Notes: a model not told the origin generated them from the sequence alone. A stretch of 38,988 nt of DNA from Cytobacillus sp. NCCP-133 (GCF_026011715.1 NZ_BRVM01000025.1:1-38988), one strand, 5' to 3'. Shown: positions 25,443 through 33,504, numbered from the stretch's first letter. Made by a program: numbers and translations.

Positions 25443-25454
25443 ATAAACGTTTAT
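25443..25454. promoter_or_regulatory. Perfect 12 bp palindrome upstream of the activator
   Basis: ATAAACGTTTAT is fully self-complementary and lies 45 bases before the activator start. It is cre-like in its centre (AACGTT) but misses two consensus positions of a CcpA site. A role as operator is a guess. Confidence 0.35.
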
Positions 25455-25645
25455 CATTTCTTTCGACATGTAATATAAATAGTCCTGTGTTCCGAAATTG
25501 CAGTTATTGTAGTGATGTCAGATGGAATTTCAAGAAAAAAACCCTGTCCCTTTGAAAAGTAAAGTTTTAGAGTACTAGGAGAGATAGAATCATCGCTTTA
25601 CCCCGCCGGCAACATTCTCCTCCATTGCCTTGTGTACGCTTAAGT

Positions 25646-25960
25646 CTAACCAGAGACGTATACATCAGTTAACAGCACCATTCTAATATGGAATTTCATC
25701 ATTGAAATTTACAGCATTGACCTCTGCTGCCTCGTCATAATTCGATTGCCTCGACTTCACTTTCAGCAAACAGCTACTCATTCAACAAATGTTTTTTAAA
25801 AAAGGAATGACATCTTTCTCCTGCTTATGCTCTGCTTTTTCCTGAATCTGCTTTGTAGATTTTGGCGTCCCCTTTAAAATAGTCAACATTCCGGAATGTC
25901 TCATTTTCAGCGCCTTGCCCTGTGAACAGCTTCTTCGGCAGCCTGGTAGACAGCAAGAAA
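25646..25960 (-). pseudogene. Decayed copy of the 3' end of acoA
   Basis: This stretch aligns base by base with acoA 14825-15166, from the stop codon upstream. Shared blocks include TTCCTGCTTATGCTCTGCTT, CTTCACTTTCAGCAA, CAGCCTGGTA and TTAACAGC (plus-strand spelling). The encoded QEKAEHKQEKD is kept, but about 27 bases net are deleted and the frame is broken. It represents about residues 219-331 of an E1-alpha protein. Short readable frames inside it are not genes. It is either a partial duplication of acoA or the last trace of a second 2-oxoacid/acetoin dehydrogenase operon. Confidence 0.8.
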
Positions 25961-25971
25961 AAACACAGGAA

Positions 25972-26028
25972 AAACACAGGGACGGTTCCAGCGTATCAGA
26001 GTGAATCGCCAGAACCGCCCCTATGTTT
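25972..26028. repeat. 57 bp hairpin element, copy A
   Basis: AAACACAGGGACGGTTC pairs imperfectly with GAACCGCCCCTATGTTT across a loop containing CAGCGTATCAGAGTGAATCG. The same element, with covarying stem bases, is at 31292-31348. A direct repeat AAAAACACAGG (25960s and 25970-25980) marks its left edge. It may also end transcription of the lipoprotein operon, whose stop is at 26051. Confidence 0.8.
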
Positions 26029-26050
26029 GTTATTAGCCAAGCCATTTCTA

Positions 26051-26668
26051 TTAGGATTCGTCCCCTGCCTCTTCCAGTGCATCAGGATAAATAACCTCAT
26101 TAAATACCTCGCCTGTCGCAGTATCCTTCACCAATATCTTTACCTCATAGTCCTCTGGATCAACACCATTGAATAGCTGATAAAACATTCCGGAAAGCCC
26201 CAGTCCAAAAACAGCAAATCCATCAAAGCTATTTTCATAAGCTTCTCTGTCGACTTCCAATGTAAACTCTGAAAAGTCCTTGTTGTTGGTAACTTCTTTC
26301 ACAGATGGGTAATCTTCGCCATTCTTCGTATCAGCAATGGTTCTCTCCAGTTCTGTCTGCATTTCTTTCATCATTTCTTTATGCTTAGCTTTAGACATTT
26401 TATACGTGACTGAGCCATCATCATTCTTGGTGACTTTAATGCCTTCCTTTTCGGCTTCTGCAAGGGAGCTATCTGCATCTTCTCCTTCGAACATGGAAGC
26501 TGGCAAGGTTACCTCAACGTTTAATAGGCCTTTATCAACTTCAACGGCTTCACTTTCCTCAGTCTTTTTTTCAGTACCAGCCTCTTTTTTACCTGCCGTC
26601 TTTTCACCATCAGAACATGCACTTAACAGAACGATCATAAATGACATAAATACAATAAGCTTTTTCAT
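26051..26668 (-). CDS. Predicted lipoprotein, 205 aa
   Basis: The N-terminus MKKLIVFMSFMIVLLSACSD is a type II signal peptide with lipobox LSAC (lipidated Cys18), followed by a Lys/Glu-rich spacer. The mature part (about 45-200) has charged, mixed alpha/beta-like sequence with no motif I recognise; VTYKMSKAKHKEMMKEMQ forms an amphipathic helix and KILVKDTATGEVFNEVIYP a terminal strand pair. It should be anchored to the outer face of the membrane. It follows the lipoprotein at 26699-27670 by 30 bases, with GGGGAG before the ATG, so the two form an operon. Function unknown. Confidence 0.85.
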   Translation of the reverse strand: MKKLIVFMSFMIVLLSACSDGEKTAGKKEAGTEKKTEESEAVEVDKGLLNVEVTLPASMFEGEDADSSLAEAEKEGIKVTKNDDGSVTYKMSKAKHKEMMKEMQTELERTIADTKNGEDYPSVKEVTNNKDFSEFTLEVDREAYENSFDGFAVFGLGLSGMFYQLFNGVDPEDYEVKILVKDTATGEVFNEVIYPDALEEAGDES

Positions 26669-26698
26669 CGTTTTAACTCCCCTTTTAGATAAAATTAA

Positions 26699-27670
26699 TT
26701 AATACCCTGTTCCAATACTGATATCCAGTCCCTTTGCCAACTCCCCCTGCCCATCTTCATATAAGGAGGAGGGAATAATTCCCGTAATGGTTACGTACTC
26801 TTCGGTTTGCTTAAGTGTTTCAAATAGTTCAGCAAATTCTTTCCTGTCAAAATAAACGGTCCATTTCCCTCCTGTTGACTCATCCCATACCCCTACGGCA
26901 AAGTGAGTTTTTTCAAGGGTGATAAAACCATAGTTATAATACGTATCCAGACTGGCGGTACCGGAGATTAAAAACTCTTTATCCAAATGATTTTTCATAT
27001 CATACAAAACATCCTGTGCCACCAGATCCAATCCTTTTTGAGATTTATATTCTTCAGCTGCCTGAACAACTGAACCTGCTTCGTTTGAAACAGCCGGTTC
27101 TCCACCCAAAATCTCAAATTCAACACCAAGTGCCAATGTATCCTGGCCATCTTCATATTGTGCCTTTGGGATTGCGGCCGCTGCTGCTAAATAGGTGTCA
27201 CCTTTTTTCAGTGTTTCATACAAATTAGAAAACTTGGCTCGGTCAAAATACAAAACCCAGCGGTCAGCATACCCTGCACCTTCGTCCTCTACACTGACAG
27301 CAAAATGGGATTGTTCAAGATTGCTAAACCCATAGTTGTAATACGTATCAAGACTCGCATTTCCCATTATGGCAAACTTTTGATCTAAGTTATTTTGCAT
27401 ATCAAACTGTACATCCCTTGCTTTCAACTGAATATTTTTTTCTCCCATAAAACGAGTGAACAATTCATCAGGGTCGGCCACTTCTTCAACCTCTTCTTGT
27501 GTATCCATCTCTTCAGCAGCTTCTTCTTTCTCTTCTGCAGCCGCCACATCAGCTGATTCTGCCTCTTCTGATTTCACTGATGTTTCAGGAGTCTCCTCAC
27601 TTCCGCATCCGGCCATGGCAAATAACATTGATGGAACAAGCATTAACCCCATTAACACTTTTATTCTCAT
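26699..27670 (-). CDS. Predicted lipoprotein with internal duplication, 323 aa
   Basis: A lipoprotein signal (lipobox MAGC, lipidated Cys22) is followed by a Glu/Ala-rich spacer (about 25-70). Two homologous domains of about 105 residues follow, roughly 75-185 and 208-320. Both contain (N/H)LDxxFxIxGxASLDTYYNYGF, an xHFAVxVxDE segment, a W-x-(L/V)-YFDRxxF motif and YEDGQ near the end. The duplication is inside the protein, not two genes. The domain may bind a ligand or nucleic acid (OB-like strands), but I do not recognise it. Upstream TTGTTA/GATAAT with a 16-base spacer could be the promoter. First gene of a two-lipoprotein operon. Confidence 0.87.
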   Translation of the reverse strand: MRIKVLMGLMLVPSMLFAMAGCGSEETPETSVKSEEAESADVAAAEEKEEAAEEMDTQEEVEEVADPDELFTRFMGEKNIQLKARDVQFDMQNNLDQKFAIMGNASLDTYYNYGFSNLEQSHFAVSVEDEGAGYADRWVLYFDRAKFSNLYETLKKGDTYLAAAAAIPKAQYEDGQDTLALGVEFEILGGEPAVSNEAGSVVQAAEEYKSQKGLDLVAQDVLYDMKNHLDKEFLISGTASLDTYYNYGFITLEKTHFAVGVWDESTGGKWTVYFDRKEFAELFETLKQTEEYVTITGIIPSSLYEDGQGELAKGLDISIGTGY

Positions 27671-27768
27671 TAATAAAACTCCCCTTCCATTTCCTTACCA
27701 ATTATCTGGTACATATCAATCATAACAAGAAGGGTGCACAAAAAATCGGCAGGGTAGGAAAAGAAAAA

Positions 27769-27790
27769 CAGCATACTTTTTTGCATGCTG
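27769..27790 (-). terminator. Minus-strand terminator hairpin
   Basis: On the minus strand CAGCATGC, six A and GTATGCTG form an 8 bp stem whose one irregular pair is G-U, followed by TTTTTCTTTTCC. The wobble sits well only in minus-strand RNA, so it probably stops leftward transcription before the lipoprotein operon. Confidence 0.5.
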
Positions 27791-27975
27791 CATAAAAGCT
27801 AAATTATTTTTAGTAAGGCGGTTTTCCAAGGGACTGGGATCTTAACAAGCCAGTTCTCAACAAAAAGAGGGTTCGTGAGTAATAGCTATCATAAATAATA
27901 GATGGAGACATAGCAGATATTTTTTCTTCCTCGAGCATAAACATCAGTATCGAGCAGCAGGAAAGAGGGATAGCC

Positions 27976-28440
27976 ATGTCCTTGATCGGATTTGAACTGA
28001 TAGCCAAAAGAGCATGGACGATTTTGCCTGGCCACACTTTTTCGATGTCCATTTTATGGAACAAAAAAAAGATCCCTTCCTCCATCGGAAGAGACATCTA
28101 TCATGAATCTGGACTTATACTTCCTGATAAAAGAATTGCAGCTACCGGGAGGATCCACCATCTCTCTTATCATACAATAAATCACTATGAACCCTTACAA
28201 ACAGCACCATGTAAGCTTTTTTGCCGGCCTGACTTTCCCCTGGATGATCTTAAAGTTGAACTACTTGCGCCGTTGAAAGGGATTATGGAGCCCATTCATC
28301 AAACGGCCGTTCTGTTCTTATGGATCGAGGAAAACAATCTTTTAAGAAAAACAGAGCTCCACCTGGATCCCCAATCATTTGACAGGATTCCACCAAATCA
28401 ATATTTTATCGATCTTTCTTTTTTACTGGGTAAAATTTAG
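27976..28440 (+). CDS. Hypothetical protein, 154 aa
   Basis: GAGGGATAGCC precedes the ATG and codon use resembles that of the neighbours, so this is probably a real gene; a minus-strand frame opposite it lacks such support. The protein is soluble, without signal peptide or membrane helix. Notable segments are FELIAKRAWTILPGHTFSM at the N-terminus, RIHHLSYHTINHYEP in the middle (four His) and HLDPQSFDRIPPNQYFIDLS at the end. I do not recognise a family. It is the only rightward gene between two leftward operons and converges on the GATE protein gene. Confidence 0.6.
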   Translation: MSLIGFELIAKRAWTILPGHTFSMSILWNKKKIPSSIGRDIYHESGLILPDKRIAATGRIHHLSYHTINHYEPLQTAPCKLFCRPDFPLDDLKVELLAPLKGIMEPIHQTAVLFLWIEENNLLRKTELHLDPQSFDRIPPNQYFIDLSFLLGKI

Positions 28441-28486
28441 ACCTTATCTCAAGCAAAAACTGCTTTCTTTACCTTCTCTCCGAGCA

Positions 28487-29608
28487 TTAAACTAATATCG
28501 GCGTTAAGAAATAAACAATCAAAAAGGCTGTGAATATACGCATGACAATTCCTAGTACAGCCGCTCCCATTGCTTCCTTTTCACTAAGATCAGAATTAGC
28601 TGCCCATATAACCGGGATTTGACCAAAGACAGTAGACAAAGGCAAGCCGGATGAAGCTAATACGAATGATCCGATGACCAAACGCGGATCCAAAGAACCA
28701 GCAACTTCCGCTAACTGGGCCATGGCCAGCGCCGGGCTAGCCAATATGGAGAGAATTCCGGTCTCAGGATGAATATTTAGTGCTAACAAAACGGCTGATA
28801 GGCCGGATTCAAATTTTGACCAAATGCCGATGTAATCCAAAACGCCAATTGCAGCAAACACGACAGCGGCAGCCGGTATAATGAGAAGGAATAAAAGCTC
28901 TGCTCCCTCCCTGGCTCCATTAAACAAAGTGGGTAAGAAGCCAGTCTTCGGCGTAAATTGAGGCAGCTTTGCAATTTGGACAGCTTTCGTATCCCGGTAA
29001 ATGGTTTTAGAAAGCAGGAACGGGACAACAATGACAGGCATGAAAACAGCCAGCACGACCACTACAAAAGCATTGGCCCCTACTGCCGTTAAAGCAACCA
29101 TGCCCAACATAAAGGTAGCAAAAGACTGCTGGGATTGTACCATGGTTGCTACCGCTATTTTCTGCTCTGCTTTTGTTGCTCCCGAACGGATTAAGATCGG
29201 TCCGGCAATTTTTCCGGCAGCATTAATATCACCAAGAATATTATATATACTTGGAATGATAACAGCTGAATTCACTTTCATCAGCTTTGTAACAGGAATG
29301 AATATCCGGATTAACGCATCCGTAAATCCCAGCCTTTCCAGTACCCGGCCTATAATGACACTGACAATAATGGAAACCCCTACCGTGCCGGTTAAGAATA
29401 TCTCTACGATGACCGGGAAAACCTGATCAACAATGGAAGTAAATAACCCGGCTAATGTACCTGGCGTGATTAACAGTACCAGCAGTGAGATGATGACTAA
29501 ACCAAGACCGACTGCTTCAATTCGTGTCCATTTTCTCGTTAAAGGAATCGGGACACTATTCTCTTCTATTTCTAGATTTTCTTGTACTAAAGATTTAACC
29601 TCGCTCAT
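28487..29608 (-). CDS. GATE-domain (nucleoside recognition) membrane protein
   Basis: A 373-residue integral membrane protein with about nine hydrophobic helices. The core NAAGKIAGPILIRSGATKAE with the preceding PSIYNILGD and the later LPLSTVFGQIPVIW fits the nucleoside-recognition/GATE fold shared by nucleoside transporters and by SpmA/FeoB-like proteins. The N-terminal 25 residues are cytoplasmic and acidic. It lies 18 bases after the Nif3-like gene, so the two form an operon. A transporter or gate function is likely; its substrate is unknown. Confidence 0.8.
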   Translation of the reverse strand: MSEVKSLVQENLEIEENSVPIPLTRKWTRIEAVGLGLVIISLLVLLITPGTLAGLFTSIVDQVFPVIVEIFLTGTVGVSIIVSVIIGRVLERLGFTDALIRIFIPVTKLMKVNSAVIIPSIYNILGDINAAGKIAGPILIRSGATKAEQKIAVATMVQSQQSFATFMLGMVALTAVGANAFVVVVLAVFMPVIVVPFLLSKTIYRDTKAVQIAKLPQFTPKTGFLPTLFNGAREGAELLFLLIIPAAAVVFAAIGVLDYIGIWSKFESGLSAVLLALNIHPETGILSILASPALAMAQLAEVAGSLDPRLVIGSFVLASSGLPLSTVFGQIPVIWAANSDLSEKEAMGAAVLGIVMRIFTAFLIVYFLTPILV

Positions 29609-29626
29609 CTACCTGCACTCCTTTTT

Positions 29627-30649
29627 TTATAGTGTATGGACAGCCGTTTTTTTCAATAGATAACCCTCAGCCATTTCTTCTGCATATTTCTTTAAATGAA
29701 GAGATCCCATTTCATTTAGGGATATGCTAGTCACACGTTCCCGAAAAACAACAACTTCAACATCTGGCAGCAGTCTGTCCAAGGCATACGCTAAAGGCAA
29801 ACCGTTTTCGAGTATTTCTAACACATGGCAATTTCCGATAATAAAATTAAGTCCTAACTCCTTAGCTGTTTCAATAAGTGGATGTCCATCATAAACCCGG
29901 CTAATGGAAGCAAGAACTGTGTCAGCCTCCGGGTGTTCCTGGATGGCTTGACGCAGATGTTCAGGAGAAAATCCCGTGTGCGGGAAAATATGCACAATAT
30001 TATTCACGGGGCTGGTCTCTTCTCCATGAACAATTCTCCCCCGTGTCACTATACTCGTTTCAGACAGAGATGAACTATTGCGTATTTCCTTTTCAGTATG
30101 TAACAGTTCCTCTTCATCTCTCAGACCCATAAAATTGTCCAGCCGTGTTAAAATATCCCCCAGTGTTTTCACCTCTGGGAGTACTTTCCCTGCATATAAA
30201 ATATTTCCGTGTACTCCTCCATAAGAAACCTCTGTCCGGTATACCTGATGGCCATGCAAAAAAGGAATGCCAGGATGTAATCCATGGAAAGCTTCATGCA
30301 ATTCAAATGCAGCTACATTATATAAATCCAGATAGTTTTTCAAGATAACTCCACCTGAATTAGCCGCTTCAGCTATCGGATGATGAGCAACAATGGCATC
30401 GACACCAGTAGCACCGGCAAGTTCGATACATCCTTCTGTCATTGTCATAGCAACTGCTATTTTTTTTACTTCTTTTTTCATATCCCCATAAACAAGACCA
30501 GGCGTTTCAATGATTTCTTTCCCGGGAATGTTGGAAGATTTCATGATAACAAAGGGATGCTCACCTCTCGTAATATCGTTTAGAGATTTAATCACTCTTC
30601 CTCCTGTCAGCTCATCCAGTGCATTCAATACATCTTCTACTGTTTTCAT
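29627..30649 (-). CDS. Nif3-like dinuclear metal-binding protein
   Basis: A 340-residue protein of the Nif3/NGG1-interacting family (YqfO-like), hexamer-forming metal hydrolase-like proteins of uncertain reaction. VDAIVAHHPIAEAANSGG carries the His-His metal ligands (89-90), and LHEAFHGLHPG (117-127) supplies further His. The C-terminal GNCHVLEIL and VVVFRERV segments fit the second half of the site. I start at ATG 30649, behind AGGAGG 11 bases away, rather than at an ATG 48 bases upstream that lies inside a T/A-rich terminator-like region. It heads an operon with the GATE membrane protein; an enzyme-transporter pairing suggests a shared small-molecule substrate. Confidence 0.8.
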   Translation of the reverse strand: MKTVEDVLNALDELTGGRVIKSLNDITRGEHPFVIMKSSNIPGKEIIETPGLVYGDMKKEVKKIAVAMTMTEGCIELAGATGVDAIVAHHPIAEAANSGGVILKNYLDLYNVAAFELHEAFHGLHPGIPFLHGHQVYRTEVSYGGVHGNILYAGKVLPEVKTLGDILTRLDNFMGLRDEEELLHTEKEIRNSSSLSETSIVTRGRIVHGEETSPVNNIVHIFPHTGFSPEHLRQAIQEHPEADTVLASISRVYDGHPLIETAKELGLNFIIGNCHVLEILENGLPLAYALDRLLPDVEVVVFRERVTSISLNEMGSLHLKKYAEEMAEGYLLKKTAVHTL

Positions 30650-30678
30650 AATGTTGCTGCCTCCTCTATTTTTTTTAT

Positions 30679-30736
30679 AAAAAAAAACCGTCAGCACAAA
30701 ACAAACAGACGCTAGTCTGAAAGCTTGTACTGACGG
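30679..30736 (-). terminator. Terminator-like leader directly upstream of the Nif3-like gene
   Basis: On the minus strand CCGTCAGTACAA pairs with TTGTGCTGACGG (12 bp, one G-U) around an inner CAGAC/GTCTG hairpin, followed by nine T. The T tract ends only 29 bases before the Nif3 start, too close to fit a promoter between them. It therefore either terminates the upstream gene with leaky read-through, or acts as an attenuator for the Nif3-GATE operon. Confidence 0.8.
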
Positions 30737-30783
30737 TTTTAATGCACTCTTTAGAGTTCAATGGACCAGTCACGATTATTTAA

Positions 30784-31146
30784 TTATCTGGAAATATAGG
30801 CACTTGTATCCCGATCCAGGGTAATGATCGTTCCTGAGAGTTCAGTAACGGGATCATAGTCCTTTAATATTGAAAGTACCTTCATCCCATATTTTTCTTC
30901 CAGGACATTTCTTAAATGTTCCTTATAACTATCTATGATGGCAATGTCAGTCATTCGGGTTACAAAGCGATTAATCTCGTCTAAATGTTTAAGAGATGGA
31001 ATTCTCTTATGATTGGCGAAAATTAATATCTTATCCCCCAAAAACTCGACTCGTTGACTTTTGACGCCAATGTTAAACAAAAGAAGGTTGATATTGTTAT
31101 AGTCCTTGATCAGTTCCTGCTTAAATGGGCCAGCAGTCCAACTCAT
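30784..31146 (-). CDS. DUF2294-like protein, 120 aa
   Basis: A small soluble protein. The C-terminal part (DSYKEHLRNVLEEKYGMKVL then SILKDYDPVTELSGTIITLD) fits the pattern of the DUF2294 domain: a helix ending in a G-x-K-V strand, a DxDPxT turn and a final strand. The N-terminal part resembles a second, degenerate half. Function is unknown for the family. The ribosome binding site before ATG 31146 is weak (GGTGTGG). The nested hairpin at 30679-30736 follows its stop by 47 bases. Confidence 0.6.
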   Translation of the reverse strand: MSWTAGPFKQELIKDYNNINLLLFNIGVKSQRVEFLGDKILIFANHKRIPSLKHLDEINRFVTRMTDIAIIDSYKEHLRNVLEEKYGMKVLSILKDYDPVTELSGTIITLDRDTSAYISR

Positions 31147-31291
31147 TTATCCACACCATCTTTTAGAAATTTCAGAATCCTTTGATAAATAGAATTTATC
31201 ATAGTTAAAACTATCTGTAAAGTGTTTATATTAAAAATATATTTCACTAGAAAAAATCAACCTTCAGAGGCCCGTCACACTAGTCACCTTG

Positions 31292-31348
31292 AAACACAGT
31301 GAGGGTTCCGGCGTACCAGGGTGAATCGCCAGAACCCTCACTGTGTTT
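31292..31348. repeat. 57 bp hairpin element, copy B
   Basis: AAACACAGTGAGGGTTC pairs perfectly with GAACCCTCACTGTGTTT (17 bp) across a loop almost identical to copy A. Two stem positions differ from copy A on both arms so as to preserve pairing. It begins 24 bases past the stop of the PD-(D/E)XK gene and could also serve as its terminator. Confidence 0.85.
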
Positions 31349-31371
31349 ATTTTTATTACACTGTTGAATAT

Positions 31372-31926
31372 TTAAATAATCTCATCTATCTTTAGCTTTA
31401 ATTCACCATATTTAACCGGCTTTGCTATTTTACTTAAAGAAGATAAACTAATAGTTTTTTGAGACGGAAAACGCTCATCCAAGATTTTAGTCGGGACAAT
31501 ATAAAACTTCCAATGACTCATATTCAATGGATCAAGGGTATCAATATCTTTTTCCTTCAATAAACAAAAGATGTAAACGTCAGAGTGTCTTCTAATCTCT
31601 GTACTATACTTCCTGGTTGTATAACTATATTCCCTTTTTGCCCCAATGTTAAAGCCGATTTTTGAAAATGTGTCAGTATGCCAGGTCTGTACATATGCTG
31701 CAGATTTTACTTCAATCTTTTTCCCTCGATAAATTAAATCATAAGCATCCCACTCGATTCTTGACTGATTTAGACAGTCTAGAGCACTTCCTACTAAAAA
31801 CTCCGCAAATATTCCTCTTAATGAGTTGCTTAGCAAATCAGAAAAACCCCAGCCCCAGAAATCGATTAGCGTTTTATCAGTTCCACTTATCTTAGCTTTT
31901 TCTGAAAGTGTTCTTTTTCTTGACAC
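31372..31926 (-). CDS. Probable PD-(D/E)XK nuclease-like protein, 184 aa
   Basis: The N-terminal half has a conserved-looking acidic helix (RGIFAEFLVGSALD, Glu42), then a strand pattern EWDAYDLIYRGKKIEVKSAA with Asp63 and Glu72-Val-Lys74. This matches the E-(x)n-D-(x)n-ExK core of restriction-endonuclease-like enzymes. The C-terminus has a His/Arg-rich segment and a YIFCLL strand. I choose GTG 31926, since an ATG at 31992 overlaps the upstream terminator's T tract and lacks a ribosome binding site, whereas AAGGAA stands about ten bases before 31926; a GTG at 31935 is the alternative. Stand-alone, with no methylase beside it, so a solitary nuclease or phage-derived protein is more likely than a complete restriction system. 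Confidence 0.65.
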   Translation of the reverse strand: MSRKRTLSEKAKISGTDKTLIDFWGWGFSDLLSNSLRGIFAEFLVGSALDCLNQSRIEWDAYDLIYRGKKIEVKSAAYVQTWHTDTFSKIGFNIGAKREYSYTTRKYSTEIRRHSDVYIFCLLKEKDIDTLDPLNMSHWKFYIVPTKILDERFPSQKTISLSSLSKIAKPVKYGELKLKIDEII

Positions 31927-31992
31927 TAGTAACACACTTCCTTTTTCCTTTTTATAACTCTTCCACATCCTTTTGATCCTAAAACAACTCAT

Positions 31993-32025
31993 AAAAAAAG
32001 CGTCAGACCCACTTAGGTCCGACGC
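31993..32025 (-). terminator. Terminator of the hydantoinase-permease operon
   Basis: On the minus strand GCGTCGGACC, a six-base loop and GGTCTGACGC form a 10 bp stem (one G-U), followed by seven T. It lies 45 bases past the permease stop. A close relative is at 38389-38425. Confidence 0.9.
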
Positions 32026-32070
32026 TGCATGTATTATTGTTTCTCAAAAAACATTATTCAAGCTTCTCAT

Positions 32071-33420
32071 TTATTGAGCTTTTAAATTATCTGAAGTAAT
32101 AAATTCTGATTGATTATTAATCTCTGTAAAGTGATCAGGTGCAACTCTTGCTTTGACTTTCATAGCAATCATATACACAATTCCTGCAGCAACAATGGAT
32201 TGAACGGCAGGCAATCCAAATGAATACACGTATTGTGTGAAGTAACCAACCAAAGTTCCTACTACTAATGCGATGGTTGCCATCCAGTTCCATCCTTTGT
32301 TGTCGACCCACTGCTGTTTTCTTATAAAGAAGAAGTCAGCCATCATAACACCAGCTATGGCTGGATAGATTAAAGCAGTCATATATAAGAAGTCCATAAA
32401 ATAATCAAGGATCCCCGCCAAAGCAACTCCTATAGAAACAATAGTACCAGCTAATGTAAGAAGTGCTCTTCCCTTATTAGAGTTCACATTTAGCATGTTA
32501 GCTAAAGCCAAGCCCATACTATAATTATTTACTAATTGACTCGTCCAGGTTGCTAACCATAAAATGAGAAAGCCCCAGATCGGGAAGCCTAAATTCATCA
32601 TGACATTGACAATATCAGCTTCGCCTACTCCTATAGACATAATAGCTCCAACATAGAATAGCGGGAAACCTACTGCAATGATGCCTAATGGAATGAGTAC
32701 GTTGTCTTTTACTTTCGGTTTTGCATAGCGAGTATAATCGGAGGCAATAACCCATTGAGAAACATTAATACCGATGACTAAGCTAACGGCAGCAAGAAAA
32801 GTCATTTGCGGTTCAGGGCTCCAGGATGAGATCTTTTCCCAGCCGATATTTTTTAAAGCATAGAAGATACCGCCTGCAATTAAAAGAAGGCCAGCAGGGA
32901 CAGCTAAGTAATCAGTCCATTTCATAGATGAGTAGCCAATAATGGACGGAAGTGCAAATAGCAGACCAGCTATGATTGTTACGAGTGCCCAAAGGAACCA
33001 CTGCGTCTTATAGTCAATTCCAAACATGGCTGAAATGGCATTTCCTGCAACTGCCGTCTGCAAAGCCCACCAGCCCATTGAAACGATAAAGATAGTCAAT
33101 CCCACAATAAACCGTGCCTGGGTTGAACCAAAGCTGGTTCTGGCAATTACGGAAGAGGACCGGCCAGTTTTAGCCCCAATATAGCCTGCGAGGGCATTAC
33201 CGATCCATTGGAAGACAAAGAGAGCTGCTGCCAAGATCCAAAATAGCTTTCCGAGTCCAAAACTGGCTGTTAACGTGGCACCAACCATTAAAACCGGAAT
33301 TGTAAATTCCAGTCCCCCAAATATAACAGCGGGTGAAATCCAGTGCTGCCTCTCATTCATTGGCACAGAAGCAAGAGCTTCATCTTTTCCACTGCTTTTC
33401 CTTAGAGACACATCTTCCAT
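32071..33420 (-). CDS. NCS1-family permease (cytosine/hydantoin/allantoin type)
   Basis: A 449-residue transporter with 12 hydrophobic helices of the nucleobase:cation symporter-1 family (CodB/Mhp1 type). Landmarks are WISPAVIFGGLEFTIPVLMV at the first helix, GWWALQTAVAGNAIS, the VIASDYTRYAKPK loop characteristic of the family, and MADFFFIRKQQW near the C-terminus. It follows the hyuA-hyuB-cupin genes, separated by a hairpin, so it likely imports the compound those proteins process. Hydantoins, allantoin and pyrimidines are all carried by family members, so the exact substrate is open. Confidence 0.88.
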   Translation of the reverse strand: MEDVSLRKSSGKDEALASVPMNERQHWISPAVIFGGLEFTIPVLMVGATLTASFGLGKLFWILAAALFVFQWIGNALAGYIGAKTGRSSSVIARTSFGSTQARFIVGLTIFIVSMGWWALQTAVAGNAISAMFGIDYKTQWFLWALVTIIAGLLFALPSIIGYSSMKWTDYLAVPAGLLLIAGGIFYALKNIGWEKISSWSPEPQMTFLAAVSLVIGINVSQWVIASDYTRYAKPKVKDNVLIPLGIIAVGFPLFYVGAIMSIGVGEADIVNVMMNLGFPIWGFLILWLATWTSQLVNNYSMGLALANMLNVNSNKGRALLTLAGTIVSIGVALAGILDYFMDFLYMTALIYPAIAGVMMADFFFIRKQQWVDNKGWNWMATIALVVGTLVGYFTQYVYSFGLPAVQSIVAAGIVYMIAMKVKARVAPDHFTEINNQSEFITSDNLKAQ

Positions 33421-33474
33421 TTCTATTCAACTCCTTCAATTTTATATCGGAATATTCTGTAAAATCCTTTTATA

Positions 33475-33504
33475 ATAAAGACCTTGCCCAAGCAAGGTCT
33501 TTAT
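33475..33504. terminator. 13 bp perfect hairpin between cupin and permease genes
   Basis: ATAAAGACCTTGC and its exact complement enclose the loop CCAA, ending in a T-containing arm. It lies 11 bases past the cupin stop. A partial terminator or RNA processing/stability site that sets a lower permease level is plausible. Confidence 0.7.

Noticed and set aside
25438..25456. cre site upstream of the PAS activator
   Set aside because: ATGATAAACGTTTATT misses two defined positions of the CcpA consensus; listed only as a palindrome.
25782..26045. Minus-strand frame of 87 codons
   Set aside because: It is composed of the decayed acoA copy plus the hairpin element, not a gene.
25972..31348. Paired hairpins as att sites of an excisable element
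   Set aside because: No integrase or recombinase lies between them, and the enclosed genes look like ordinary chromosomal operons; the stem covariation fits a dispersed palindromic element better.
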